Shown here in pieces: positions 55,757-64,000 of a stretch of 64,000 nt of DNA. Under the pieces are notes generated by a model, which was given only the letters and a program-made list of their open reading frames with translations, had not been told where the DNA came from and did not search any database. The translations under genes were made by a program, and so were the position numbers. This DNA comes from Methanolobus vulcani (GTDB taxonomy: Archaea > Halobacteriota > Methanosarcinia > Methanosarcinales > Methanosarcinaceae), in NCBI RefSeq assembly GCF_006546655.1, contig NZ_VIAQ01000015.1, positions 1 through 64,000 on the forward strand. Direction: 5' to 3'. Numbering within the stretch: the first letter of the stretch is position 1; every line of letters starts with the position of its first letter.

Positions 55757-57004
55757 TTGCTTGTGGTTTCAGATAATTTTAAAAAAATAATTGAAATATC
55801 CGTAGCTACTTTAACGGCATCTCTTACGATAATGTTATTGTTTTTTGTTCTATATCACCAAAAATTTTTATTTTTCATGGGTTACTTGGGTAATCATAGT
55901 GTTGGAATATTGGTGGTATTACTAACGATTGATTTAGGCGTTGTGACTTTATACGCAACCTTAAATGAAAATGTTGAATTTATGAAGATGTTTATACGCA
56001 CATTTGTAGGCAGATTTTCATTTTTCATGACGAAGCACAAACAAATGATTGTAGCAATTGCAATTTTGCTTACTCCTTTAATATTATGGGTTGTACCTCT
56101 TGTTCAGGTAAGTCGGTTTGAGTCTAATCTTAACAATACTAAAGATATTGCTGAATTAGAGAATGCTTTTAGGGCAACCTTGGCCCAGATAATAGGTGGA
56201 TTTGGGATTTTTGTAGGTCTTTTTTTAACATGGAAAAGGGTGAGTGCTGCAGAAAAGAATGTTGAAGTTCTTGAAGATGGGCAAATTACTGAGCGTTTTA
56301 CGCGTGCAATTGAGCAGTTTAAAAGTGAAATAACAGAAGTGAGGTTAGGTGGGATTTATGCTTTAGGAAGAATTGCGTCAGACTCCTAAAAAGATTGCAA
56401 TTCAATTGTAAAAATAATGTGTGCATATGTTCAAAACAATTCACCCGTTACTGATGATGATTTCTTCAGGGAAACGGAAATTGATATTAAAGCTATTGTA
56501 GATGTTCTAAGAGATTTATATCAGAATTCTGTTCTTGATATGGAATCTATTGATTTAAGAAAAAGTCATTTGACAGATGCAGATTTTATGCATACAAATC
56601 TTAGTTATTCAAATTTCAGTGAATCAAATCTTTCAGGTTCAATCTTCACATCTTCCAAACTGATTGAAGCTAATCTTGCATCTACTTGTTTTTTTTATGC
56701 CGAACTTGAGGGCACTGAATTTATACTTGCTAATTTGAATAATGCCAAATTTCAAAATGCAGATTTAAATAGTGCTGACTTTAGTAACTCAAATTTGACA
56801 AAAGCAAACTTTTCTGAGGCTGACCTTGCATTTGCAAAATTTAAAGGTTCATGTCTTAAAGAAGCGGATTTTAGCGACTCAAAAAATCTGACTGCACAAC
56901 AACTTCTTGATGCTGAAACATTGTTTGGAGCAAAACTTGATAGTTATTTAGAATTTGAATTACGGGAAAAAGCTCCTCATCTATTTGAAAAACCAGCTGA
57001 TTAA
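55757..57004 (+). pseudogene. membrane pentapeptide-repeat protein broken by one TAA
   Basis: A 1248-base frame with a single in-frame TAA at 56387-56389. The N-terminal part has three hydrophobic helices and ends LGGIYALGRIASDS. The C-terminal part (from 56390, KDCNSIVKIMCAYVQ) includes pentapeptide repeats of the type A(D/N)LxxANF (about residues 265-370). Intact relatives read RDSEKDHW across the break, so the TAA most likely replaced a GAA Glu codon. The second half could be made from ATG 56417. Otherwise the gene is inactive. Confidence 0.75.
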
Positions 57005-57101
57005 ACAAAATAACCTATCCTACGTATGTACATATATAAACCCAAACACAAGTACATGATTCTAAATGTTGACAATATTTATATGGTTGAGTTCTTTCTC
57101 C

Positions 57102-58190
57102 TTAGTAAAAATCACTCAAAAAAGTCTGTCTCTCATCTATCTTCTCAAGTTTTGTGACTCCGACCCCAAGTAACCTGAATCTGCCTTTACCCATAAACTC
57201 TTCCATGAGTATCAGAGCATTCTTTGTAATCACTTCTTTATCTGTGGTTGCAGCATTCAGGGTTTTTGCCCGGGTGTATGTCCTAAAATCCTCATAACGC
57301 ACTTTGATGGTCACAGTCCTGTACCTGAATCTCTTTTTCATCATTGATGAATGGACCTTCTCGGTCAGTTCCCTGAAAACAGTTTCAATTTTAACGGGGT
57401 TGGAGATGTCCTCGTCAAACGTATCCTCCGTGCTTACCGATTTGACTTCTTCTCTTTCCTTTACTTCTCTTGTATCAATACCGTTTGCAAGTTGGTGCAT
57501 GACAACCCCGAATTTTCCAAAACGTGCAATAAGTAACTGGACATCGCAGGTAGCAAGTTGTCCCACAGTATTGATTTCCAGCTCTTCCAGAATTGGCTGG
57601 GTTTTCTTGCCGATTCCAGGGATTTTAGATACATGCATGGGGAACAGGAAATCCTGTATTCCTTCAGGTCTTACGACGGTCAGTCCGTCAGGTTTGTTAA
57701 AATCCGATGCTATCTTTGCAATTACCTTGTTTGGAGCCACACCTATGGAACATGTGAGTCCATGAAGTCTTTGAATCTCACTTTTTATCTTCTTTGCAAG
57801 CAAGGTTGCAGACTCATAGTCAGAAATTGAATCTCCAATGTAAAGATATGCTTCGTCAACGCTCACCTGCTGGAACCTGTCCGCAAAAATACGAAGTGTC
57901 TGCATTATCTCTGCTGATACTTGCTTGTAGAGCTTCATGTTGACTCTAAGATAAACTGCATCCGGGCATAATTTATAAGCTTTTGAGATCGCCATGCCTG
58001 AATGTATGCCGTATGCTCTTGCTTCATACGAACATGTGCTTGCAACTCCTCTTCCACTGCCGTTTTTAGGGTCTGATCCAACTACGACTGGCAGTCCTTT
58101 CAGTTCCGGTCTGTCCCTTACTTCAACTGAGGAATAAAAGCTGTCCATATCGATATGCAGTGTTATCCTTTCTCTTCCAGAGCTTTCCAT
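57102..58190 (-). CDS. dinB: DNA polymerase IV (Y family)
   Basis: 362-aa translesion polymerase. Catalytic acids lie in HIDMDSFYSSVE and SVDEAYLYI; the HhH-type SKIPGIGKKT and the little-finger domain follow. The C-terminus QTFLSDFY is a PIP box that binds PCNA. Length and order are complete. It is the only gene on the minus strand in this part. Confidence 0.95.
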   Translation of the reverse strand: MESSGRERITLHIDMDSFYSSVEVRDRPELKGLPVVVGSDPKNGSGRGVASTCSYEARAYGIHSGMAISKAYKLCPDAVYLRVNMKLYKQVSAEIMQTLRIFADRFQQVSVDEAYLYIGDSISDYESATLLAKKIKSEIQRLHGLTCSIGVAPNKVIAKIASDFNKPDGLTVVRPEGIQDFLFPMHVSKIPGIGKKTQPILEELEINTVGQLATCDVQLLIARFGKFGVVMHQLANGIDTREVKEREEVKSVSTEDTFDEDISNPVKIETVFRELTEKVHSSMMKKRFRYRTVTIKVRYEDFRTYTRAKTLNAATTDKEVITKNALILMEEFMGKGRFRLLGVGVTKLEKIDERQTFLSDFY

Positions 58191-58334
58191 TGATTCTCCA
58201 TGGGTGGTTTTATTTAACTGCAGGTATATTTTAGATTCAATTGAATATATCGGTTTTTTTGCTTGTTGTTAACGGAACTCTGATATAATATCACGAACCA
58301 TGGCAACCATATAAAGTAATGGTCCTGTAAAATC

Positions 58335-58625
58335 ATGATTTATCTGTATATTGCAATAGTTGCTTATGTAGTCGTTCTTTTTCTCACTTTGAGAGATATT
58401 CGTATCTATAAAAGGACCAGACTTGATTCGTATCGTAAGGGTGCAATGAAGGGAATTCTTGCTTCCTCAATTGTAATGCTTGGAATCCTGTTCACCACAT
58501 TTAATCCGGAAATGGGTCTTCTTATTGTTTTTGTTGGTTTGTACATCAACAAAAAAGGTGTTCGTGAACGCGTTTTTATCAATGCGGATGGGAAGGATCG
58601 TTTTCTGGGAAAGACTGATATATAA
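58335..58625 (+). CDS. small membrane protein, function unknown
   Basis: 96 aa with a hydrophobic N-terminus (MIYLYIAIVAYVVVLF), a basic loop (RIYKRTRLDSYRKG), two more hydrophobic stretches (around 40-60 and 63-75) and a polar tail. Codon use and the clear topology favour a real gene. Family not recognised. Confidence 0.65.
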   Translation: MIYLYIAIVAYVVVLFLTLRDIRIYKRTRLDSYRKGAMKGILASSIVMLGILFTTFNPEMGLLIVFVGLYINKKGVRERVFINADGKDRFLGKTDI

Positions 58626-58752
58626 TAGAGTATTCAGGTGCAGTTCCAGTAATCCAAAAGGTATAAATGTAAGGGTATTTATTATAAGCCGTTACAAGTT
58701 ACTACTATAGAATTTCATCAAAATAATTAATTCATAATAATGGAGAATTATC

Positions 58753-58947
58753 ATGGGAAATATTAGACAAACCAACATCAAGAGAATTGCACTTCGCTTA
58801 GCCGAAAACCACGGAAATGTATTTACAACAGACTTTGACACAAACAAGCATCTTGTGACAAAGTACACAACCATCGAGAGTAAGGTTATCAGAAACCGTG
58901 TAGCAGGTTACGTGACAAGGAAGATGACACACAGACCTAGAGAGTAA
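58753..58947 (+). CDS. rps17e: 30S ribosomal protein S17e
   Basis: 64 aa, starting [18 protein letters not shown]. The family is archaeal/eukaryal. The basic composition and the segment [16 protein letters not shown] match S17e. RBS GGAGA precedes the ATG. It is followed 24 bases later by dapA, an arrangement seen in related methanogens. Confidence 0.93.
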   Translation: MGNIRQTNIKRIALRLAENHGNVFTTDFDTNKHLVTKYTTIESKVIRNRVAGYVTRKMTHRPRE

Positions 58948-58971
58948 GGTTTCTGGAGAGGGGATGTTCCC

Positions 58972-59847
58972 ATGTTCGAAGGAGTTTTACCTGCTCTTGT
59001 AACGCCATTCTTAAAAGAAGGTTCCATTGATTTTGAAAGTTTCAGGAATATTGTTAATTTTGTGGAAGAAGGTGGCGTTTCCGGAGTTGTTGTCTGTGGT
59101 ACGACTGGTGAATCTGCAACCCTGGCAACAGGGGAACACAAAGAACTAATTAATTTTTGTGTAGATTGCGCGAAGGTTCCTGTCATTGCCGGTACCGGTT
59201 CCAACAACACTGCAGAAGCGGTGGAACTTACTAAACACGCAGCGGACGCGGGAGCAGATGGCGCTCTTGTAATATCCCCATATTATATCAAGCCCAACAA
59301 CGCAGGGCTAATTGCTCATTTTAAGAAGGTTGCAGAAGCTTCCGATATTCCAATTGTATTGTATAATGTACCTTCACGCACAGGGCAGGACATGCCACTG
59401 GAAGTTATTGTAGAGCTTTCAAAGGTTGAGAATATCGTAGCTGTCAAGGAAGCAAGTGGCAGTCTTGGCAAGTTCTCTCAAATAATTGAAGAAACTGCAG
59501 ACGAAGACTTTGATGTTCTCTCAGGTGAGGATGGTCTTACGTTCCCATCGATGGCCATCGGCGGTGCAGGTGTAATCTCTGTGGTTGCTAATATTGTTCC
59601 TGCTAAGATGGTACAGCTTGCAGAGGCTGTTAAGGCATGTGACCTCGAAACAGCCAGAAAGATTCACTTTGAGCTGGCACCACTTACACGTGCATTGTTC
59701 ACTGAAACTAATCCTATACCCGTAAAGAGAGCAGTTGAGCTTGTGGGTCTTTCAAGTGGTGATATGAGACTTCCTCTTGCGCCACTTAGTGATGAGAACA
59801 GTGTTCTTCTTGAAAACGTTCTTCGCAAGCTGGGGTGCATCGCATGA
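58972..59847 (+). CDS. dapA: 4-hydroxy-tetrahydrodipicolinate synthase
   Basis: 291-aa Schiff-base aldolase of lysine synthesis. GTTGES binds pyruvate, YNVPSRTG holds the catalytic Tyr region, and the Lys in VAVKEASG forms the Schiff base. It overlaps dapB by four bases (ATGA), so the two are coupled. Confidence 0.95.
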   Translation: MFEGVLPALVTPFLKEGSIDFESFRNIVNFVEEGGVSGVVVCGTTGESATLATGEHKELINFCVDCAKVPVIAGTGSNNTAEAVELTKHAADAGADGALVISPYYIKPNNAGLIAHFKKVAEASDIPIVLYNVPSRTGQDMPLEVIVELSKVENIVAVKEASGSLGKFSQIIEETADEDFDVLSGEDGLTFPSMAIGGAGVISVVANIVPAKMVQLAEAVKACDLETARKIHFELAPLTRALFTETNPIPVKRAVELVGLSSGDMRLPLAPLSDENSVLLENVLRKLGCIA

Positions 59848-60635
59848 TCAATGTTGGTGTAACCGGTGCTTCCGGAAGAATGGGCAGACTTATTATTGAT
59901 AATATTCTCAGATTTGATGATCTCAAATTGACATCAGCCTTTGATCTCATGAACATTGGCAAGGATGTTGGTGAGGTCGCTCAGATCGGTTCCCTGGGAG
60001 TTCCTATCTCAGGCGTTGATGACATGGAATCCGTATTGAGGGAATCCAAAACACAGGTTCTTATTGATTTTACAATTGCAGATGCAACTGCTGTTAATGC
60101 ACCGAAGGCTGCATCAGCCGGTGTGAGTCTTGTAATAGGAACCACAGGTCTTTCCCCTGAGCAGAAGAAGACCATTGAAGACTCAATAATCAGCAACAAC
60201 GTTGCAGGAATTATCTCTCCTAACTATTCAGTAGGAGTAAATGTTTTCTTTAAAATACTTGCAGAAGCTTCCAAATATCTTGGCGACATGGACATTGAGA
60301 TAATAGAAGCTCACCACATGCACAAGAAAGATGCACCTAGCGGTACAGCACTTGGTGCTGCAAAAGTCATTAGTGAAGCTCTAGGTGGCAAGGAATTCGT
60401 GTATGGTCGCGAGGGATTTGCACCCCGCGGAAAAGAAATAGGTATCCATGCAGTACGCGGCGGAGACATTGTTGGTGATCACACTGTTCTTTTTGCAGGT
60501 GATGGTGAGAGAATAGAGATAAAACACCAGGCACATTCAAGACAGGCTTTTGCAGGCGGTGCGGTCAAAGCAGCAGCCTGGATAGGCAATGCCAAACCTG
60601 GACTTTACAGCATGCAGGATATTCTGGGACTTTAA
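59844..60635 (+). CDS. dapB: 4-hydroxy-tetrahydrodipicolinate reductase
   Basis: 263 aa. NAD(P) loop GASGRMG, catalytic segment IIEAHHMHKKDAPSGTA and GGDIVGDHTV are as in the family. ATG 59844 overlaps the dapA stop and is preceded by GGGTG; a start three codons up is not needed. No asd gene follows. Confidence 0.95.
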   Translation: MINVGVTGASGRMGRLIIDNILRFDDLKLTSAFDLMNIGKDVGEVAQIGSLGVPISGVDDMESVLRESKTQVLIDFTIADATAVNAPKAASAGVSLVIGTTGLSPEQKKTIEDSIISNNVAGIISPNYSVGVNVFFKILAEASKYLGDMDIEIIEAHHMHKKDAPSGTALGAAKVISEALGGKEFVYGREGFAPRGKEIGIHAVRGGDIVGDHTVLFAGDGERIEIKHQAHSRQAFAGGAVKAAAWIGNAKPGLYSMQDILGL

Positions 60636-60687
60636 ATCCTCTTTTTTTTGACCACTATATGTTCATTTGTGGCACAGTTCTACATAA

Positions 60688-60699
60688 TTGTGTACACAA
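60688..60699. other. Perfect 12-bp palindrome in convergent spacer
   Basis: TTGTGTACACAA lies in the 203-bp gap between convergent dapB and pyrI. A second, looser inverted pair (TGAACA near 60703 and TGTTCA near 60722) lies close by, and TA-rich sequence follows near 60735. It could be a protein-binding site or part of a non-coding RNA; neither is shown. Confidence 0.35.
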
Positions 60700-60838
60700 C
60701 TCTGAACAACAATTCGTGAACAATGTTCATCAATATTATATAATTGGCACTATACTATCTATATTGTAGCATAAAAGCCTTTGGTGCAATTGTTACTACC
60801 TCCAAACGTTTCTTCTTTTTTTTTATTTTTTGACCGCA

Positions 60839-61309
60839 TCACAGCAAATGCTCTGCAATGTCTTCAGAGATTACTCTTCCACAATAGTAACATCTGAGTT
60901 TAAGGAATATGTTCTCGGTATCAACAGTAAACTTTGATGTAATAGGTTCATTGCTGTTAGATATGCAGTTAGGGTTTATGCAGCTAACAACTCCTTCCAC
61001 ATGGGATGGAATGTGTACTTTGTACTTATTGACAATATTGAAATTGCGTATGATGTTAATAGTTGCATTAGGAGAAATAAGCGCGATCTTATCAACTTCT
61101 TCCACATTCAACTCGCGATTTTCGACCTTTACGACATCCTTTCTTCCGTATTTTCCACTGGAGTTGATAAGCACACTCACAACACCCTCTGATGAATCGG
61201 GGAGTCCGAGGATTTTAAGCACGTTCAGAGCTTTTCCCGCTGTAATGTGGTCGATAACAGTACCATTCTCTATCCTGCGCACTCTGAGCTCTGTCTCTAT
61301 ATCGGTCAT
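60839..61309 (-). CDS. pyrI: aspartate carbamoyltransferase regulatory chain
   Basis: 156 aa. The N-terminal nucleotide-binding fold starts ETELRVRRIENGTVIDH. The C-terminal zinc domain has CINPNC and CYYCGR. It overlaps the pyrB stop by four bases. In the known holoenzyme it gives CTP/ATP control. Confidence 0.96.
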   Translation of the reverse strand: MTDIETELRVRRIENGTVIDHITAGKALNVLKILGLPDSSEGVVSVLINSSGKYGRKDVVKVENRELNVEEVDKIALISPNATINIIRNFNIVNKYKVHIPSHVEGVVSCINPNCISNSNEPITSKFTVDTENIFLKLRCYYCGRVISEDIAEHLL

Positions 61310-62232
61310 TCTATAGCTCCCAATACAAGTCCAAGCACTGCCATTCTCACAGGAACTCCATAAAATGCCTGTTTAAAGTAGCATGCATGTGGTGTATCAT
61401 CCACTTTATTATCTATCTCATTCACTCTGGGAAGTGGATGCATTATTTTAAGTTCCGGTTTAGCTTCTTTCAGTGTTTCAGCTGTTATTTTCAGTTTGTT
61501 AGCAACTTTGTGGTATTCAGCAGGATCAGGGAATCTTTCTTTTTGTATGCGCGTCATGTAAAGCACATCAACATCTTTGATGGCTTCTTCAATGGTATCG
61601 ACTTCTTTTATTTTTGCTCCCTTTGCAATAATGTCGTTGATGATCTCTTCCGGCATACGCAGTTCTTTTGGGGATATAAGTGTGATCTGTGCACCATAAA
61701 GTGAGAGTGCATAGCATAATGAGTGAACAGTTCTTCCATATTTGAGGTCGCCTGCAAGTGCAATCTTTAAGTCTTCAAGGTGACTCTCACGTTTGATCGT
61801 ATAGAGGTCAAGCAGGGTCTGAGTAGGGTGGTGCCCTGCGCCATCACCAGCATTTAGTATAGGTACACTGGAAAACTCAGATGCTAAATGTGCCGCTCCT
61901 TCTTTCGGATGGCGAAGAACAATAGCATCAACATAGCCGTCAACAACTCTTATGGTATCTGCAAGCGTTTCACCCTTTGCGATGGAACTGGCATCCACCG
62001 AACCCAGGTTCAAAACATCTCCTCCAAGCCGAAGCATTGCAGTTTCAAAAGACATTCTGGTTCTTGTACTTGGTTCAAAAAAAAGAACTGCAAGGATCTT
62101 TCCTGAAAGCAGGTCCGACCTCTCTTCTCCGCGTGCAATCGGTTCCATCTTTTCAGCAGCAGCGAGAATATGGTCGATCATCTCTCTGGAGAAGTTCCGC
62201 ATAGAAATGATAGGTTGGTCCTTAAAATTCAT
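61306..62232 (-). CDS. pyrB: aspartate carbamoyltransferase catalytic chain
   Basis: 308 aa. Carbamoyl-phosphate loop FFEPSTRTRMSFETA, aspartate-side HPTQTLLDLYTI and HPLPRVNEI are present. It is first gene of pyrBI. The pair supplies UMP synthesis and is commonly regulated as one unit. Confidence 0.97.
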   Translation of the reverse strand: MNFKDQPIISMRNFSREMIDHILAAAEKMEPIARGEERSDLLSGKILAVLFFEPSTRTRMSFETAMLRLGGDVLNLGSVDASSIAKGETLADTIRVVDGYVDAIVLRHPKEGAAHLASEFSSVPILNAGDGAGHHPTQTLLDLYTIKRESHLEDLKIALAGDLKYGRTVHSLCYALSLYGAQITLISPKELRMPEEIINDIIAKGAKIKEVDTIEEAIKDVDVLYMTRIQKERFPDPAEYHKVANKLKITAETLKEAKPELKIMHPLPRVNEIDNKVDDTPHACYFKQAFYGVPVRMAVLGLVLGAIE

Positions 62233-62277
62233 CGACTACTAAAGGCAGTGCATGGGATATAATATTTGCCTGCGAAG

Positions 62278-62736
62278 TCAGGACTCTTTGCTCCAGCATT
62301 TATCCTTCATTTCTTCTGTAAGACTATCCCATTCGCATGTTTCCACATCGTCACAGATGCGTCTGCAGCTAAAAATTGCTTTTCTTTTTGCATATACTGT
62401 CAGTTCTTTAAGGTCCATGATCGCCCTGCGTACACCTCCCGCCGTCTCCAAAATCTCATGTGCCTCCTCAGAGCTTATGTGTCCATGCTCAAGGCATTCT
62501 TCGCATTCCTTTTCCTTAGCGTAGAGCAGTTTCAGGAGCTTATCAATGTTCTCAATATCATTTCTTTCTATTCTGGGTTTGTTGACAATTTCCCAGACGA
62601 TTTCATGAAGGTTTACTTCCTCTTCATTGACCTTGACTTTATATGGAATCTCTTCTCCTACCCAGAAAAGACTGCTATGCAAACGCTTCAATAATTTTGC
62701 TCTGTCACGGTCTGATATCTCGTCATTTTTCTCCAT
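62278..62736 (-). CDS. DUF5788-like protein
   Basis: 152 aa from ATG 62736, where GGGAG lies five bases upstream; a start four codons earlier would overlap that site. Charged helical protein with VGEEIPYKVKVNEEEVNLHE and ISSEEAHEILETAGGVRRAI, in general agreement with the archaeal DUF5788 family. The C-terminus holds Cys residues (FSCRRICDD, TCEWD). Function unknown. It lies just upstream of pyrB on the same strand. Confidence 0.7.
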   Translation of the reverse strand: MEKNDEISDRDRAKLLKRLHSSLFWVGEEIPYKVKVNEEEVNLHEIVWEIVNKPRIERNDIENIDKLLKLLYAKEKECEECLEHGHISSEEAHEILETAGGVRRAIMDLKELTVYAKRKAIFSCRRICDDVETCEWDSLTEEMKDKCWSKES

Positions 62737-62814
62737 TAGAACTCCCATTAATCTACAATATTAATTTTTACGTGATTAAATTTATAGGTTTTCAAGTATT
62801 TTAGTAGTGTAAGT

Positions 62815-64000
62815 ATGTCCAAAGTTGATCCTAATAAACCAATTATTCAGGTTGCTCTTGATCTCCTGGAAACCGACAGGGCAATACAGATAGCAAAAGA
62901 ATCTCTGGAAGGCGGTGCAGACTGGCTTGAAGTAGGTACTCCTCTCATTAAAAGCGAAGGCATGGATGTTATCAGGAAACTAAGGGAAACCTTTCCTGAG
63001 AATACCATTATTGCCGATATGAAAATAGCCGACACTGGCGCCATGGAAGTTGAAATGGGAGCAAAGGCTGGTGCTGATATCATAGTCGTGCTTGCAAGCG
63101 CAGATGATTCCACTATACTTGAGTCCGTGCGTGCAGCCCGCAAGTACGGTGCAAAGATCATGGCTGACCTGATATCTTCAAAAGACCCGGTTTCCCGCAG
63201 TATGGAAGTAGAAAAACTGGGTGTGGATTACATCAACGTACATTCAGGTATCGACCAGCAGATGGAGGGTCAGGATTCGCTTTCCATCATGAAGGAAGTT
63301 GTTAAAAAGGTCAACATTCCGGTTGCAATTGCAGGAGGCCTGGATGCTGATTCATGTGCAGAGGCTGTAAGTGCCGGTGCTAATATTGTTGTTGTTGGTG
63401 GAAATATTGTCCGCTCATCCAATGTAATTGCTTCTGCAAAAGCCATCAGGGGAAGTATAGATTCACCTACGACAGTTAAAGTAACAAGACTCTCGCATGA
63501 CGACGAGATTAGAGCAATATTAGAATCTGTTTCAACATCCAATATTTCAGATGCTATGCACAGAAAAGGTGCCATGCAGGATATCTTCCCTATGATGGAA
63601 GGTAAAAAGATGATTGGTACTGCGGTTACTGTTCAGACCTTCAAGGGCGACTGGGCTAAGGCGGTTGAGGCAATCGATGAGGCAAAGGAAGGCGATGTAA
63701 TCGTTATTTACAATGGGAGCCGGCACATTGCTCCCTGGGGAGGACTTGCTACTTTGAGTTGCCTTAACAAAGGAGTTGCCGGTGTTGTCGTCGATGGTGC
63801 CGTGAGGGACATCGATGAGATACGGAAAATAGGGCTACCTGTTTTTGCCACCTGTCATGTGCCCAATGCAGGCGAACCAAAAGGGTTCGGTGAAATTAAT
63901 TCCGAAATAGTTTGCGGGAACCAAACTGTAAATCCTGGTGATTATATTGTAGGGGATGACAACGGAGTCGTTGTTATTCCAAAGGAACGCGCCTATGAGA
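62815..64000 (+). CDS. Hps-RraA fusion (3-hexulose-6-phosphate synthase), 3'-partial
   Basis: The frame is open to the window end (about 395 codons). Residues 1-~215 match 3-hexulose-6-phosphate synthase: [34 protein letters not shown] and VAIAGGLDA. Residues ~225 onwards match the RraA fold: [33 protein letters not shown] and [15 protein letters not shown]. The usual partner of Hps in fusions is Phi, not RraA. A TATA-like ttaaattta near 62776 lies about 40 bases before the ATG. It is a second Hps besides the Fae-Hps at 38501. Confidence 0.9.
   Translation, partial: MSKVDPNKPIIQVALDLLETDRAIQIAKESLEGGADWLEVGTPLIKSEGMDVIRKLRETFPENTIIADMKIADTGAMEVEMGAKAGADIIVVLASADDSTILESVRAARKYGAKIMADLISSKDPVSRSMEVEKLGVDYINVHSGIDQQMEGQDSLSIMKEVVKKVNIPVAIAGGLDADSCAEAVSAGANIVVVGGNIVRSSNVIASAKAIRGSIDSPTTVKVTRLSHDDEIRAILESVSTSNISDAMHRKGAMQDIFPMMEGKKMIGTAVTVQTFKGDWAKAVEAIDEAKEGDVIVIYNGSRHIAPWGGLATLSCLNKGVAGVVVDGAVRDIDEIRKIGLPVFATCHVPNAGEPKGFGEINSEIVCGNQTVNPGDYIVGDDNGVVVIPKERAYE

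Overview
The window is chromosomal DNA of a methylotrophic methanogenic archaeon of the Methanosarcinaceae. The closest fit is a moderately AT-rich genus such as Methanolobus or Methanococcoides; the genus is inference. The placement rests on F420-dependent methylene-H4MPT dehydrogenase (mtd), O-phosphoseryl-tRNA synthetase, archaeosine tRNA-guanine transglycosylase, Fae-Hps, the archaeal shikimate enzymes (aroA', aroB'), DUF1673 membrane proteins, a PEF-CTERM surface protein and archaeal TATA promoters with short or absent leaders.

Layout. 1-2950: 3' part of an rRNA operon (23S, tRNA-Cys, 5S). 3100-5237: Trk potassium uptake. 5358-6827: tgtA. 6934-7101: a 55-residue Cys-rich protein. 7326-10635: UbiA prenyltransferase, GGR-like flavoprotein and radical SAM/SPASM enzyme, a candidate isoprenoid or methanophenazine cluster. 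10780-12409: serB and a coiled-coil protein. 12600-16201: a complete RsbR-RsbS-RsbT-ATPase-RsbX stressosome-type module ending in a histidine kinase with an RsbU-like N-terminus. 16324-17148: mtd. 18454-19743: a DUF11-repeat surface protein. 19892-30033: housekeeping genes (PAC2 protein, DUF473, endonuclease V, SepRS, translin, UPF0147, Hef, GlyRS).

30034-30744: gene-poor, with two copies of a ~110-bp hairpin repeat. 30745-38251: an aldolase-family enzyme, dCTP deaminase/dUTPase, two soluble sensor kinases, tRNA-Val, small membrane proteins and endonuclease III. 38501-40534: fae-hps and tpiA. 40748-42531: an HTH regulator followed by two DUF1673 membrane proteins. 47440 down to 42594 (minus strand): aroA'-aroB'-aroD-aroE-tyrA. 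47598-58625: a double-KaiC ATPase, guaA, srp54, two genes each broken by one in-frame stop, two tandem initiator tRNAs, a purine-salvage pair and dinB. 58753-64000: rps17e-dapA-dapB, pyrB-pyrI, a DUF5788 protein and an Hps-RraA fusion cut by the window end.

How the genes work together. Most of the window is central metabolism and information processing. SepRS and tRNA-Cys serve the phosphoserine route to Cys-tRNA. Fae-Hps, Hps-RraA, TPI and the aldolase-family enzymes connect C1 units to sugar phosphates. The most unusual unit is the stressosome-like operon: the phospho-acceptor residues of RsbR and RsbS are conserved at equivalent positions, but the output is not a sigma factor. It appears to be a soluble histidine kinase carrying the RsbT-binding type of domain. 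Other notable points are TyrA with a C-terminal FDX-ACB-like domain, the HTH-DUF1673 unit, a KaiC protein with a degenerate first ATP site, and two single-nonsense pseudogenes.
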